Shown here: positions 47,730-58,650 of the stretch, in pieces
Numbering within the stretch: the stretch's first letter is position 1
Layout: each line of letters opens with the position of its first letter
DNA from: Variovorax saccharolyticus
GTDB lineage: Bacteria > Pseudomonadota > Gammaproteobacteria > Burkholderiales > Burkholderiaceae_C
Length of the DNA stretch: 64,000 nt
Assembly: GCF_030316765.1 (NCBI RefSeq)
Contig: NZ_JASZYT010000008.1
Coordinates: forward strand, 248,001 to 312,000
Reading direction: 5' to 3'
Made by a program: the position numbers and the translations under genes
Notes under the pieces: generated by a model
Told to the model about the DNA's origin: nothing
What the model saw: only the letters and a program-made list of their open reading frames with translations
The model's database searches: none

Positions 47730-48866
47730 ATGGGCCTCGAACTGACGCTCCCGGTGATCGAAGTCGACTACGAGCAGCCGCTGGATGCCGCCGAAGGCAG
47801 CAGCGCCTGCAGCACCCGCCATGCCTGGGCCCGCGTGCCGCCCGAGCCGGGCCCGAAGGAGCGCGAGGCGCTCAAGGCGCGCATCCGCCGCCTGCTGCGC
47901 GAGCGCGATGCGGTGATGGTCTCGCACTACTACGTGCATCCCGACCTGCAGGACCTGGCCGAGGAGACCGGCGGGCTGGTCAGCGATTCGCTCGAGATGG
48001 CGCGCTTCGGCCGCGACCATGCGGCACGCACGCTGGTGGTCTCCGGCGTGCGCTTCATGGGCGAGACCGCCAAGATCCTGTCGCCCGAGAAGCGGGTGCT
48101 GATGCCCGACCTCGACGCCACCTGTTCGCTCGACCTCGGCTGCCCCGCGGACGAGTTCGATCGCTTCTGCGCGCAGCATCCCGATCGCACGGTGGTGGTC
48201 TATGCCAACACCAGTGCCGCCGTGAAGGCGCGCGCCGACTGGCTGGTGACCTCGAGCTGCGCGCTCGACGTGGTGCGGGCGCTGAACGCGCAGGGCCAGA
48301 AGATCCTGTGGGCGCCCGACCGGCACCTGGGCGACTACATCCGCCGCGAGACCGGCGCCGACATGGTGAGCTGGGGCGGCGCCTGCATCGTGCACGACGA
48401 GTTCAAGGCGCTCGAACTCGAGTTGCTGAAGCAGCAGCATCCGGCAGCCCGCGTGCTGGTGCATCCCGAGGCGCCAGCCGATGTCATCGCGCTGGCCGAC
48501 GCGGTGGGCTCGACTTCGGCCATCCTGAGCGCGGCGCAGCGCATGGACGCGAGCGAATTCATCGTCGCCACCGACAGCGGCATGCTGCACAAGCTGCGCA
48601 CGCTGAACCCGGGCAAGACCTTCATCGAGGCGCCGACCGCCGGCAACTCGGCGACCTGCAAGAGCTGCGCCCACTGTCCGTGGATGGCCATGAACGGCCT
48701 CGCCGGGCTCGCGCAGGTGCTCGAGACGGGCGCCGGCGAAGTGCATGTCGATCCGGCGCTCGGGTTGCGCGCGCGCGTTCCGATCGACCGCATGCTGGCC
48801 TTCACGGCGGCGCTGCGGGGCGGGCAGCCGGTCGATCACCTGGTGGCGGGGATCGGCGCCGTCTGA
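47730..48866 (+). CDS. nadA: Quinolinate synthase A
   Basis: This 378-residue [4Fe-4S] enzyme condenses iminoaspartate with dihydroxyacetone phosphate to quinolinate. The three cluster cysteines appear in family contexts: [19 protein letters not shown] and the C-terminal [33 protein letters not shown] near the N-terminus and the [10 protein letters not shown] segment are typical substrate-site motifs. It begins 3 bp after nadC, probably cotranslated. The stop lies 3 bp from the convergent NRPS stop. Confidence 0.97.
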   Translation: MGLELTLPVIEVDYEQPLDAAEGSSACSTRHAWARVPPEPGPKEREALKARIRRLLRERDAVMVSHYYVHPDLQDLAEETGGLVSDSLEMARFGRDHAARTLVVSGVRFMGETAKILSPEKRVLMPDLDATCSLDLGCPADEFDRFCAQHPDRTVVVYANTSAAVKARADWLVTSSCALDVVRALNAQGQKILWAPDRHLGDYIRRETGADMVSWGGACIVHDEFKALELELLKQQHPAARVLVHPEAPADVIALADAVGSTSAILSAAQRMDASEFIVATDSGMLHKLRTLNPGKTFIEAPTAGNSATCKSCAHCPWMAMNGLAGLAQVLETGAGEVHVDPALGLRARVPIDRMLAFTAALRGGQPVDHLVAGIGAV

Positions 48867-48869
48867 GGC

Positions 48870-51446
48870 TCAGGCGCGCTTGAACAGGCGCTTGAGCCAT
48901 CCCGTGGTGGCGGCAGCCGGCGCTTGCTGCGGGGACGGTCCGGCCTCGGGCAGCTCGATGCCGTGGACCAGCTGAGCCAGCGATTCGAAGACCATCCGCG
49001 GGCCGTCGAGCCGGACGCCGCTCCTGCGATGGAAGGCGATCACGGCTTGACCGACCTTCAGTGAGTCGCCACCCAGGTCGAAGAAATTGTCGGAGCGCGC
49101 GACGCTGTCGCTGCCCAGGTCCAGCAGTTCGTGCCAGATGCCGGCCAGTGCCCGCTCGGCTGCCGTCGAGGGCGCATCCACCGCCGTGGGGTCCGGCCGT
49201 GCTTCGATGCTGAAGGCGGGCAGCGCGTGCCGGTCGACCTTGCCGTTGGGCAGCAGGGGCAGCGCGTCGAGCGCGATGAAATGATGGGGCAGCATGTAGT
49301 CCGGCAGGCTGCTGCGCAGGTGATCCCTGAGGCGCTGGGTGTCGAGGACACCGTCGCGCAGCACGAGGTAGGCCAGCAGGCGGTCTTCGCGCATCACGAC
49401 CAGGGCCTGCGCGACATTCGGGTGCGCCTGCAGGCGCGCCTCGATCTCGCCGAGCTCGATGCGGAAGCCGCGCAGCTTGACCTGGTCGTCGCTGCGGCCG
49501 ATGAACTCCACCACGCCATCGTGCAGCCAGCGCGCCGAGTCGCCGGTGCGGTACATCTTCTCGCCGGGCCGGAACGGATTCGGCAGGAAGCGGGCCGCGC
49601 TGAGCTCCGGCCGGTGGAGGTAGCCGCGCCCCACGCCGAGTCCGCCCACATAGAGCTCGCCGGGAACATTGACGGGCTGGGGCTGGCACTGCGCGTCGAG
49701 CACGTAGAGCTGCGCGTTGGCGATCGGATGGCCGATCGGCACGAACGGCCGATCGGGCAACTGATCGCCGACTTCGTACCAGGCGCTGTCCACGGTCGCC
49801 TCGGTGGGTCCGTAGAAGTTGCCGAGCCTGACGCCCGGCAGCCGCTTCTGGAATGCCGACGCGAGCGCGCGGTCCAGCGCTTCGCCGCCGCTCAGCACGT
49901 AGCGCAGCTTCGGGAAGTCCAGGCTGCCGAGATGGTCCAGCAGCACCCGCAACTCGGACGGGACGAACTGGACCACGCTGATCCCGTGGTCCCGGATGGC
50001 CGCGGCCAGCAGGCGCATGTCCTGATGGACATCGGGCGGCCCGATGACGAGCGTCGCGCCGCAGCACAGCGGCGAGAAGAACTCCCACAGCGACGCATCG
50101 AAGCTGGACGAGGTCTTCTGCAGCACGCGGTCTTCGCGGCCGAGGCCGAGCGCGCCGCTGATCCAGCGCACATGGTTGCTGAGGCCCTGGTGCATCAGCT
50201 GCGCGGCCTTCGGCGTCCCGGTCGAACCCGAGGTGTAGATCAGGTAGGCAAGCTGGTCGGGGCGGGTCGGATCGGGCAGCTCGGCCAGCGGTTCGGGTGG
50301 AGGCTCGCCCCCGTCGTCCGGAACGACGATGCACTTCGATGCGAGCGACGCGTCGGTCCGCTGCAGCAGGTCGGCGAGTCCTGCCTGGGTCAGCAGCACG
50401 GCGGGCGCGGCATCGTCCAGCATGGCTTGCAGGCGCTCGGCCGGATGCGCGGGATCGAGCGGAAGCAGGACCGCGCCTGCCTTGAAGATCGCTAGCAGCG
50501 CGACGGCGGCGCCGATGCAGCGCCTCATGCACAGGCCGACGACCTGCTCGGGTCCGGCACCCTGCGCGCGCAATGCGTGAGCGAGGCGATCCGACAGGAG
50601 GTCGAGCTCGCGGTAGCTGAGCTCGCGCTGTCCGTAGCGCAGTGCGACGGCATCGGGCGTCGCCCGTGCCTGAGCGCGAAAGAGCGCATGGACCGGCGGC
50701 CCGGGCGGGAGCGGAGGCACCGTCCGGTTCCACTCGAACAGCATCCGGTGCTGCTCGGCTGCGCCCATCAGCGGCAAGTGGATCAGCGCACCCTCGGGAT
50801 CGGCCACGATCCCCCGCAGGAGGTTGAGCAGGTGCTCGCCCATCAGGACGATGGTCCGGGGCTCGAACAGGTCGTCGCGGTAGCCGAAGACCGCTTCCAT
50901 TCCGGTTCCGGTGTCGATGATCTTCAGCGACAGGTCGAAGCTCGATGTCCCGGCGGGAGCGTCCGGCGCCTCCAGCGCCTCCAGCGCGAACGACACCTGG
51001 GGCGGATCGTGGCGGCTGTGGTCTCCGGCGGCTGGCTGCTGCGCCAGCCGATCGGTCGCGGCGCGGGTGGTCTCGCGCACCTGCTTCAACAGGGCGATGA
51101 ATGCGGACTCGCCGTCGAGCCGGTTGCGCATCACCGTGTCTCCGGCTCCGCCGTCCAGCATGACGCCGACGGCGATGTCGGTCTCGGCGCTGTAGCGCAT
51201 CAGCAGCACCTCGAAGGCGGCGAGAAGGGCCATGAACGGGCTGGCGTCGTGCCGCGCCGCGAGCGCTCGAACGGCGGCCGCGAGCGCCGGGTCGATGGCG
51301 CACGAAAGCGTCTTGTTCTCGTGTGCGCCGTCAGGCCGGGGAACCCGGTGGCGGTCGGCCGGCAGGGTCAGGATCCGGAACTCCCCGGGGCCGGCGGGCC
51401 CATGCATCGAGGTGAGGTGATCTGTCTGGTGCGAGGCAGAACTCAT
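48870..51446 (-). CDS. Orphan single-module NRPS: truncated condensation domain, adenylation, carrier
   Basis: This is an 858-residue protein. Residues ~35-260 match only the C-terminal half of a condensation domain; no HHxxxDG catalytic motif is present. A full adenylation domain follows (~270-770) with LIYTSGSTGTPKA near 404, FYGPTEATVDS, YRTGDSARW and LPNGKVDR. A carrier domain ends with GGDSLK, where Ser795 would take the phosphopantetheine. No thioesterase or reductase domain is present. Reading the Stachelhaus positions by eye gives D-A-W-Q-L-G-F-V-D-K, nearest to Gln/Glu codes I recall. The ATG at 51446 lies 4 bp after a 49-codon ORF. The product is unknown. Confidence 0.88.
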   Translation of the reverse strand: MSSASHQTDHLTSMHGPAGPGEFRILTLPADRHRVPRPDGAHENKTLSCAIDPALAAAVRALAARHDASPFMALLAAFEVLLMRYSAETDIAVGVMLDGGAGDTVMRNRLDGESAFIALLKQVRETTRAATDRLAQQPAAGDHSRHDPPQVSFALEALEAPDAPAGTSSFDLSLKIIDTGTGMEAVFGYRDDLFEPRTIVLMGEHLLNLLRGIVADPEGALIHLPLMGAAEQHRMLFEWNRTVPPLPPGPPVHALFRAQARATPDAVALRYGQRELSYRELDLLSDRLAHALRAQGAGPEQVVGLCMRRCIGAAVALLAIFKAGAVLLPLDPAHPAERLQAMLDDAAPAVLLTQAGLADLLQRTDASLASKCIVVPDDGGEPPPEPLAELPDPTRPDQLAYLIYTSGSTGTPKAAQLMHQGLSNHVRWISGALGLGREDRVLQKTSSSFDASLWEFFSPLCCGATLVIGPPDVHQDMRLLAAAIRDHGISVVQFVPSELRVLLDHLGSLDFPKLRYVLSGGEALDRALASAFQKRLPGVRLGNFYGPTEATVDSAWYEVGDQLPDRPFVPIGHPIANAQLYVLDAQCQPQPVNVPGELYVGGLGVGRGYLHRPELSAARFLPNPFRPGEKMYRTGDSARWLHDGVVEFIGRSDDQVKLRGFRIELGEIEARLQAHPNVAQALVVMREDRLLAYLVLRDGVLDTQRLRDHLRSSLPDYMLPHHFIALDALPLLPNGKVDRHALPAFSIEARPDPTAVDAPSTAAERALAGIWHELLDLGSDSVARSDNFFDLGGDSLKVGQAVIAFHRRSGVRLDGPRMVFESLAQLVHGIELPEAGPSPQQAPAAATTGWLKRLFKRA

Positions 51447-51450
51447 GGCG

Positions 51451-51600
51451 TCACGGCTTCGGTTGGGTTTTGCACAGGGCGCGCGGTGCGTCGGCCGTGT
51501 CCACGGCGAGACCGAGGCTGCTGGCGTTGCCGAAGAATTCGAGTGGGCCGGCATCGCCGACGTCCGTAGGGCGATGCCTCGGAGTCGGTGGCGATGCCAT
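51451..51600 (-). CDS. Candidate 49-residue peptide ORF coupled to the NRPS gene
   Basis: This ORF begins MASPPTPRHRP and ends CKTQPKP. Its TGA (51453-51451) lies 4 bases before the NRPS ATG, a spacing that allows translational coupling. From codon 13 onward it has coding-like GC-rich third positions (about four of five codons end in G or C). The central part reads DAGPLEFFGNASSLGLAVDT; one Cys is at residue 43. No clear ribosome-binding site precedes the ATG, and the first 12 codons are less coding-like. I recognise no family. It might be a leader peptide, a small partner of the NRPS, or chance. Confidence 0.4.
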   Translation of the reverse strand: MASPPTPRHRPTDVGDAGPLEFFGNASSLGLAVDTADAPRALCKTQPKP

Positions 51601-51609
51601 GAGTCAAGG

Positions 51610-51636
51610 AAGGCGCCCCGGGGTGGGGGGCGCCTT
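51610..51636. other. Strong hairpin in the NRPS upstream region
   Basis: A 10-bp perfect stem AAGGCGCCCC / GGGGCGCCTT encloses a 7-nt loop. It has no T-run on either strand, so it is not a standard intrinsic terminator. It precedes the 49-codon ORF by about 10 bp and would form in the leader of any NRPS transcript, where it could attenuate or protect the mRNA. Confidence 0.55.
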
Positions 51637-51797
51637 CATGCGTTGAGGTGACAGCGCCTTCACCATAGCGCCGTCACGCACCCTCCACATCGCCTGTCGG
51701 AGGGATGACACAACAATTTGTAGATTCTTGTGTACTTAAGTTTCGATTTCGTTCATTATTGCGGCCCATTAGGCAATTGCCGGCTTAGAGCAACCCA
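51637..51797. promoter_or_regulatory. AT-rich divergent promoter region with inverted repeat
   Basis: This gap separates the NRPS unit from the small gene at 51798. It contains an inverted repeat ACACAA-N14-TTGTGT (51708-51733) inside the most AT-rich stretch of the neighbourhood (to about 51770), a likely regulator site for one or both directions. No gene is seen. Confidence 0.45.
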
Positions 51798-52010
51798 ATG
51801 GAATCTCCACTCCCCGCAGATCACGCCACATTCCACCGATGGACTGAGGTCACAGATGCCTTTGCCAGGGAGTTCAAGCGCCTTCAAGCCGGGGACAGGG
51901 CCGCGCTGGCGGAGGTCCGCCGGCTCTCCGGTGAATTGCAGCGCATGGGCCGTGCCCTGGGGCTCGAGATGCCGGTCGTCGCGGCCCAGCCCCCCTCGTT
52001 CTCCAAATAG
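51798..52010 (+). CDS. Small hypothetical protein, 70 residues
   Basis: I do not recognise it. The sequence [20 protein letters not shown] is followed by a predicted amphipathic helix, [33 protein letters not shown], with heptad-like leucines, which could mediate dimerisation. There is no signal peptide. It follows an AT-rich promoter-like region and ends 17 bp before the icd terminator on the other strand. Coding statistics look genuine (GC-rich third positions). Confidence 0.6.
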   Translation: MESPLPADHATFHRWTEVTDAFAREFKRLQAGDRAALAEVRRLSGELQRMGRALGLEMPVVAAQPPSFSK

Positions 52011-52023
52011 CCGCGGCGCCATG

Positions 52024-52048
52024 AAAAAGGCCCGCCGAAGCGGGCCTT
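52024..52048 (-). terminator. Rho-independent terminator of icd
   Basis: Read on the minus strand, AAGGCCCG pairs with CGGGCCTT across a 6-nt loop and is followed by TTTTT. It lies 22 bp past the icd stop. On the plus strand it could also weakly end the small gene at 51798. Confidence 0.9.
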
Positions 52049-52069
52049 GATGCGTTGGCGGCAGGGTGC

Positions 52070-54307
<2,238 letters not shown>

Positions 54308-54494
54308 TGTGTGACCTCTGGTGCTTGGCGGATGTGCGGGTGCCCACGGCGAGCGGCCGGCCGCGGGCAGTCGTTTTTGACGCGCGTAAGTCTACTTGAG
54401 GGGTGTTTCGCCTCGTGGTAGAGGGTCTAAGGGCCGGGACCCGGGCGCCCGCCGGGTCGCTGCATGGATCGTGCCGGTGTCTGCCGGCCGGAGC

Positions 54495-54761
54495 TCAGCT
54501 GCTGAACTGGATTCCCTGGGTCGAGTTCTGGCACCGGTTCTGGTTGCTGTTGCAGCTCTGGAGCGCCTTGTTCAGGCGGGCCCGGCAGTTCTTCTCGGAG
54601 GCGTTCTTGCAGAACTGGTAGTCGGCGTTGGCGGTCTGCTTGCAGGTGCTGAACTGGAGTTCGCAGCGGGTCTGGCTGCCGCCATCGCCCTGGGCCGAGG
54701 CGAGCCCCGACAGGGCGAACAGGAGCCAGGCGGCGGTGATCTTGGGCGCGAGCGTGCTCAT
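54495..54761 (-). CDS. Small secreted cysteine-rich protein
   Basis: This 88-residue protein has a signal peptide (cleavage near ASAQ, residue ~24). Six Cys in the ~64-residue mature part are spaced as CELQFSTC, DYQFCKNASEKNC, and QSCNSNQNRC, consistent with three disulfides. The family is not recognised. It is transcribed toward icd but separated from it by 187 bp. The ATG at 54761 has GGAAGG upstream (CTTGAGGAAGGCC context). Confidence 0.7.
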   Translation of the reverse strand: MSTLAPKITAAWLLFALSGLASAQGDGGSQTRCELQFSTCKQTANADYQFCKNASEKNCRARLNKALQSCNSNQNRCQNSTQGIQFSS

Positions 54762-54831
54762 GACGTGGCCTTCCTCAAGAGGTAGGACCGCATCATAGGG
54801 AACACGCCCTGGATCGGCTGCGCTTTTTTTT

Positions 54832-55650
54832 TCAGCCCATCAGGCTCGGATTGCGTCGCGCCTCGTCGATCCGGCGCTGGCGGATCGCCTCGCGGCATTG
54901 CCCGAGCTGGGCGGTCTTGGGGTCTGCGCAGCGGGTGTTGATGCAGATGGCACGGGCGAAGAAGTTGCTCCCGTTGCAGTCCGCCAGCGGGTCTCGGCCC
55001 AGGCGCACCGATGCGGTGGCGGTCGCCTTGCGCGTTTTCGACGCCGGCGGGGCGTCGGCGGGCGCGAGCAGCGGCTCGGATGCTGCGGGGTCGAAGGCGT
55101 TCCCGGCCGCACCACTCCAGGCCGGGGGCGTGGCGGCGTGGGCCGAAGACAGCAGCACCTCGTTCGGGCCCAGGCCGAGTTCGACCGGCGCGGTGCGCGA
55201 GCGAGCGGCCGCCACGCGCGGTGCGGTTTGCAGCGCTTTCGGCTGCGCGTAGAGCCTGCTGGCTGCGGCAGCGGGCTGCGGGGCCGGCGGCGCACGCAAC
55301 GCGTTCCAGGCCACGAAGCCTGCGAACAGCAGCAGCGGCGGCAGCAGCGCCAGCTGCATGACGTTGCGCAACGAGCGTGCTTCGGAGATGGCGCTTGGCT
55401 CGTCGGCCGTTTCGGGCTCCACGGGGGCGACGTCGGGCTCGGCACGCGGCGGCAGGGCGCCGCCGCAAGTCCGGCAGCGCACATCGCTCAGGTGGTTGAC
55501 GCTCTGGCAGAACTCGCAGGTCGCGAACTGGGCCTTCTTGCTGTGGAGCAGCATCTCGACCAGGTCGCCGACCTGCACGAAAGCGATGGCCCGAGGCCTT
55601 GGCGGCCACGTGAAGCTCTCGGGCATCGCGCGGGTACGGAAGGACATCAT
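54832..55650 (-). CDS. Zinc-ribbon membrane protein with cysteine-containing C-terminal tail
   Basis: This is a 272-residue protein with three parts. Residues ~44-63 form a zinc ribbon (CEFCQSVNHLSDVRCRTCGG) that would lie in the cytoplasm. One transmembrane helix is at ~97-115 (LALLPPLLLFAGFVAW). A long Ala/Pro-rich linker leads to a C-terminal segment with four Cys (DCNGSNFFARAICINTRC, then QC), probably periplasmic. The function is unknown; I have seen zinc-ribbon plus tail proteins of this sort in Burkholderiales without an assigned role. Two adjacent ATG codons (55650, 55647) begin it. Confidence 0.65.
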   Translation of the reverse strand: MMSFRTRAMPESFTWPPRPRAIAFVQVGDLVEMLLHSKKAQFATCEFCQSVNHLSDVRCRTCGGALPPRAEPDVAPVEPETADEPSAISEARSLRNVMQLALLPPLLLFAGFVAWNALRAPPAPQPAAAASRLYAQPKALQTAPRVAAARSRTAPVELGLGPNEVLLSSAHAATPPAWSGAAGNAFDPAASEPLLAPADAPPASKTRKATATASVRLGRDPLADCNGSNFFARAICINTRCADPKTAQLGQCREAIRQRRIDEARRNPSLMG

Positions 55651-55865
55651 GGCTTTCAGGACCCGGCGACGGGCTCCATAAAGAGAGCTTTTGTCTTATG
55701 AGTACGCAGCGCCGAGTGTAAGACGGCACCTCGAATTTGTGCCGCCGAATCCTCGACACGCTCCGAGCTGAGAGCTATTTCACGAACCGCGGTCGAAGTT
55801 GTGACAATTTGCTTCACGAATTCACGGCCCGCCCCTAGGATCGCCTCAAACATCGAAAGCGACCC

Positions 55866-56174
55866 ATGCAACTCCGGTTCTTGCACCTGTCCCGAACGAT
55901 CGTTCTCCTGGGCCTCTGCGCGGCCAGCGCCATGGCCTCGGCCGAAGTCCACCGCTGCAAGGACGAGCGCGGCCAGACGGTGCTTTCGGACCGGCCGTGC
56001 GGCTCGGCGTTCTCGGGTCCGGCGCTGCAGTCGAACACGCTCGGCAGCGGTGCCGACCGGCTCGCCGCGCCCCAGATGCACAGCGCCCGCGTGCGCGAAG
56101 GCGGCGGGCAGTACGACTTCATACCGGCCAGCCGCCCGGCCGAGCGCTACACCGAGAAGCAGGCGCTCAAGTAG
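55866..56174 (+). CDS. DUF4124 domain secreted protein
   Basis: This 102-residue protein has a signal peptide ending AMASAEV (residue ~26) and the DUF4124 core EVHRCKDERGQTVLSDRPCG, where two Cys flank a short beta-hairpin. Such proteins are periplasmic and of unknown role. It diverges from the zinc-ribbon protein across ~215 bp. The stop is 33 bp from the convergent MCE lipoprotein gene. Confidence 0.8.
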   Translation: MQLRFLHLSRTIVLLGLCAASAMASAEVHRCKDERGQTVLSDRPCGSAFSGPALQSNTLGSGADRLAAPQMHSARVREGGGQYDFIPASRPAERYTEKQALK

Positions 56175-56207
56175 GGCGCCAGGCAGGGCGCCGGATCGGC
56201 CCGCCGC

Positions 56208-56822
56208 TCAGGGCGCGGCCGCGACCAGCGTCGCCGCCTCGGCCGCCACGCGCCGCAGCAGTTCGGTCGATGCCCTTGCCTGCGACTGCGGCGTGTCGGC
56301 ATCGCCCGGGATGTCGAAGCTGAAGTCGCCGGCGCGCAGCGGGACCCGGGCGCCCTGCGTGCTCCACACCGTGATGCGTGCGCTGGCCTTCAGGCGGCGT
56401 TCGCTGCGCAGGTAGTCCATGCGAGTCAGCACCACCTGCAGCGACGCCGCGGGCGATTGCTCGCTGCAGCTGGCTTCGCACAGGCGCCAGCCGGGCAGCC
56501 GCTCGCGCAGCGCGGCCGTGAACTCCCGCGCCACGCCGATCTCGATGCGCTCGGCCCAGAAGGTGTCGGGCCATTCGCCCAGCGTGCTGGTCTCGGCCCG
56601 ATAGCGCACCCGGCGGGCCAGCAGGTATTCCGGAATCTCGGGCCGGCTCACCGCCAGCACGCGGACGGCCGCCGGTGCGGTGGGCGCGGCGGCGGCCGCA
56701 GCCGCGCTGGCCCCCGGCGGCAGCGTCAGCAGCACCTGCGGCGGCGGCGACGCGCAGGCCGCCAGCATCAGGATCAGTGCGGCGTGCAGCGGCCGGGCCG
56801 CCCATCGTTTCAGTGCAGTCAT
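56208..56822 (-). CDS. ABC-type transport auxiliary lipoprotein (PqiC/MCE partner)
   Basis: This 204-residue lipoprotein has a lipobox LAAC near residue 22. Its mature domain matches the ABC_trans_aux (DUF330) fold: VRVLAVSRPEIPEYLLARRVRYR, WAERIEIGVAREFTAAL. It would sit in the outer membrane or periplasm as a partner of the MCE protein in lipid transport. The ATG at 56822 overlaps the MCE stop (ATGA). It is last in the four-gene permease-ATPase-MCE-lipoprotein operon. Confidence 0.88.
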   Translation of the reverse strand: MTALKRWAARPLHAALILMLAACASPPPQVLLTLPPGASAAAAAAAPTAPAAVRVLAVSRPEIPEYLLARRVRYRAETSTLGEWPDTFWAERIEIGVAREFTAALRERLPGWRLCEASCSEQSPAASLQVVLTRMDYLRSERRLKASARITVWSTQGARVPLRAGDFSFDIPGDADTPQSQARASTELLRRVAAEAATLVAAAP

Positions 56823-57805
56823 TGGCGTGGGTTCCCGAAGATGATGGCGTTGGGCCGCTCCTCGAGCTGCTCGCCCCAGGAGCGCAGGCTGCGCGCCGCT
56901 TGTGACAGATCCTGGACCGCGGTCTCGAGGTCGCTGCGCAGCGGTGCGCCGGGCGAGGCCATGTCGGCCAGCCGCTGCATCGACAGTCTGGCGGTCTCCG
57001 AGGCCTCGCGCGCGCCCACCAGGGTGCGCTGGAGCTCGGGCTGGGCCGAGAGCACCGTCTGGCGCGAGCTGTCGGCCAGTTGCGTGATCGATCGCAGCGT
57101 CGCCTCCGAGCTGCCCTGCACCTGCCGGATGGCTTCGGTCGCGGCCGCCAGGGTCTTGCGCGACTCGGCGCCGGTCAGCTGCAGCTCCTTGCCGGCGCCG
57201 CTCAGGACGCCCTGCGCGCCGTCGAGCGTCTTCTGCACCGACACCAGCGTGCTGCGCAGCTCCTGGATCGCCTCGCGCATGTCGGCCACCGTGTCGCGCA
57301 GCGGCAGGTTGGCAACCTGGTCGATCAGGGCGCCGAAGCGGTCGGCCACGGTCGGGATCTCGGGTGCGCCGGGCCCGCCCAGCAGCGTCGCCGGCGTGTT
57401 CGGCAGGAAGTCGAGTTCGATCGCCTTCTGCCCGGTCACCACGCTCTGCGAGGCCAGCCGCGCGCGCAGTCCGCGCTGCACCAGCAGCGGCAGGTCGAGC
57501 GACTTCTCCTCGTCGCCATTGGTCAGCCGCAGCGCCGAGGGCTGCAGCCGCAGCGACACCGGCACCGTGGTCTTGAGCGTCGCGGGGTCCATCTGGATCC
57601 CGATGTCGGTCACCTGGCCGATCATCACGCCGCGGAAGTTCACGGGCGCGCCGACCGACAGGCCGCTCACGTTGCCCTGGTAGAACACGCGGGCCTTCTG
57701 CTGCTTGGTGAACAGGTCGTTGCCGCCGAGCCAGAGGATGGCCGCGACGGTGATCAGGAAGGCGGCGATGACGAAGGCGCCGATCAGCAGGGCGTTGCGT
57801 TTCAT
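56819..57805 (-). CDS. MCE-domain (MlaD-like) lipid-transport protein
   Basis: This 328-residue protein has one N-terminal transmembrane helix (~7-27, GAFVIAAFLITVAAILWL) and a single MCE domain (~38-115, VSGLSVGAPVNFRGVMIGQV). A long coiled-coil-like helical tail follows (~160-310). MCE proteins form hexameric tunnels that shuttle phospholipids between membranes. The tail is longer than in E. coli MlaD and recalls the YebT/PqiB-type needle helices. ATGA overlaps join it to the ATPase gene upstream and the lipoprotein gene downstream. Confidence 0.92.
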   Translation of the reverse strand: MKRNALLIGAFVIAAFLITVAAILWLGGNDLFTKQQKARVFYQGNVSGLSVGAPVNFRGVMIGQVTDIGIQMDPATLKTTVPVSLRLQPSALRLTNGDEEKSLDLPLLVQRGLRARLASQSVVTGQKAIELDFLPNTPATLLGGPGAPEIPTVADRFGALIDQVANLPLRDTVADMREAIQELRSTLVSVQKTLDGAQGVLSGAGKELQLTGAESRKTLAAATEAIRQVQGSSEATLRSITQLADSSRQTVLSAQPELQRTLVGAREASETARLSMQRLADMASPGAPLRSDLETAVQDLSQAARSLRSWGEQLEERPNAIIFGNPRQ

Positions 57806-58584
57806 GGGGTGGCCTTGGCGGTGGCGGGAGCGGCGGCCGGCGGCGGCACCTCCCGATGGAGGAAGGCATGCACGGTCGGGTGCACATCCTGCCGGGCGAG
57901 TTCGCGCGGGCAGCCGTGGGCGATCGGCTGCTTGCTGTCGGCGTCGAGGAAGATGCCGTCGTCGGCGATCGCGAACAGGCTCGGCAGTTCGTGGCTGACG
58001 AAGACCACGGCCGCGCCGGTGCGGTGCCGGATGTCGAGGATCAGGTCGTCGAGGCGGCGCGAGCTGATCGGGTCCAGGCCGGCCGAGGGCTCGTCGAGGA
58101 ACAGCAGCGGCGGCTCGGCCGCGATGGCGCGGGCCAGGCCGGCGCGCTTCTTCATGCCGCCGCTCAGCGACGACGGATAGAAGTCGGCGAACTCGCCCAG
58201 CTCGACCCATTCGAGCACCTCGCGGGCCTTGGCTTCGCGCTGCCTCGGATCGAGCCGGGTCTGGCGCGAGAGGGGCAGGCAGATGTTCTCGAGCACGGTC
58301 ATCGACGACCACAGCGCGGCACTCTGGAACAGCATGCCGAAGCCCGAGCGCAGCCGGCTGCGTTCGGCGTCGTCGCTGGCCCAGAAGTCGACACCGTCGT
58401 AGGTGACGCTGCCGGCCGCCGGCGGCAGCAGGCCCACCAGGTGCTTGAGCAGCGTGCTCTTGCCGCAGCCGCTGCCGCCCATGACGGCGAAGATGCAGCC
58501 CTTCTCGACCTTCAGCGACACGTCCTTCTGGATCAGGCGGTCGCCGAACTGCATCACGAGCTGATCAACCGCGAGCAGGCTCAT
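57802..58584 (-). CDS. MlaF-like ABC transporter ATP-binding protein
   Basis: This 260-residue ABC ATPase has Walker A GGSGCGKST near residue 36-44, signature LSGGMKKRAGLARA near 140, Walker B LLFLDEPSAGLDP and the H-loop SHELPS. The Lys-Lys after LSGGM is typical of MlaF/Mkl-type ATPases. It energises the permease encoded at 58730. Its stop overlaps the MCE gene start. A 145-bp gap with an intergenic repeat separates it from the permease gene. Confidence 0.93.
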   Translation of the reverse strand: MSLLAVDQLVMQFGDRLIQKDVSLKVEKGCIFAVMGGSGCGKSTLLKHLVGLLPPAAGSVTYDGVDFWASDDAERSRLRSGFGMLFQSAALWSSMTVLENICLPLSRQTRLDPRQREAKAREVLEWVELGEFADFYPSSLSGGMKKRAGLARAIAAEPPLLFLDEPSAGLDPISSRRLDDLILDIRHRTGAAVVFVSHELPSLFAIADDGIFLDADSKQPIAHGCPRELARQDVHPTVHAFLHREVPPPAAAPATAKATP

Positions 58585-58650
58585 GACAATGCTCCACCGC
58601 GCTGCCGCATGACTCGTGTCGCCTGAAAAAAGGCGCAGTCCGACACCAGG

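Noticed and set aside
51447-51554. N-terminal extension of the NRPS from an ATG at 51554
   Set aside because: The extra residues have poor coding character and no homology to a C domain, while another frame of the same DNA is more coding-like. The ATG at 51446 is preferred.
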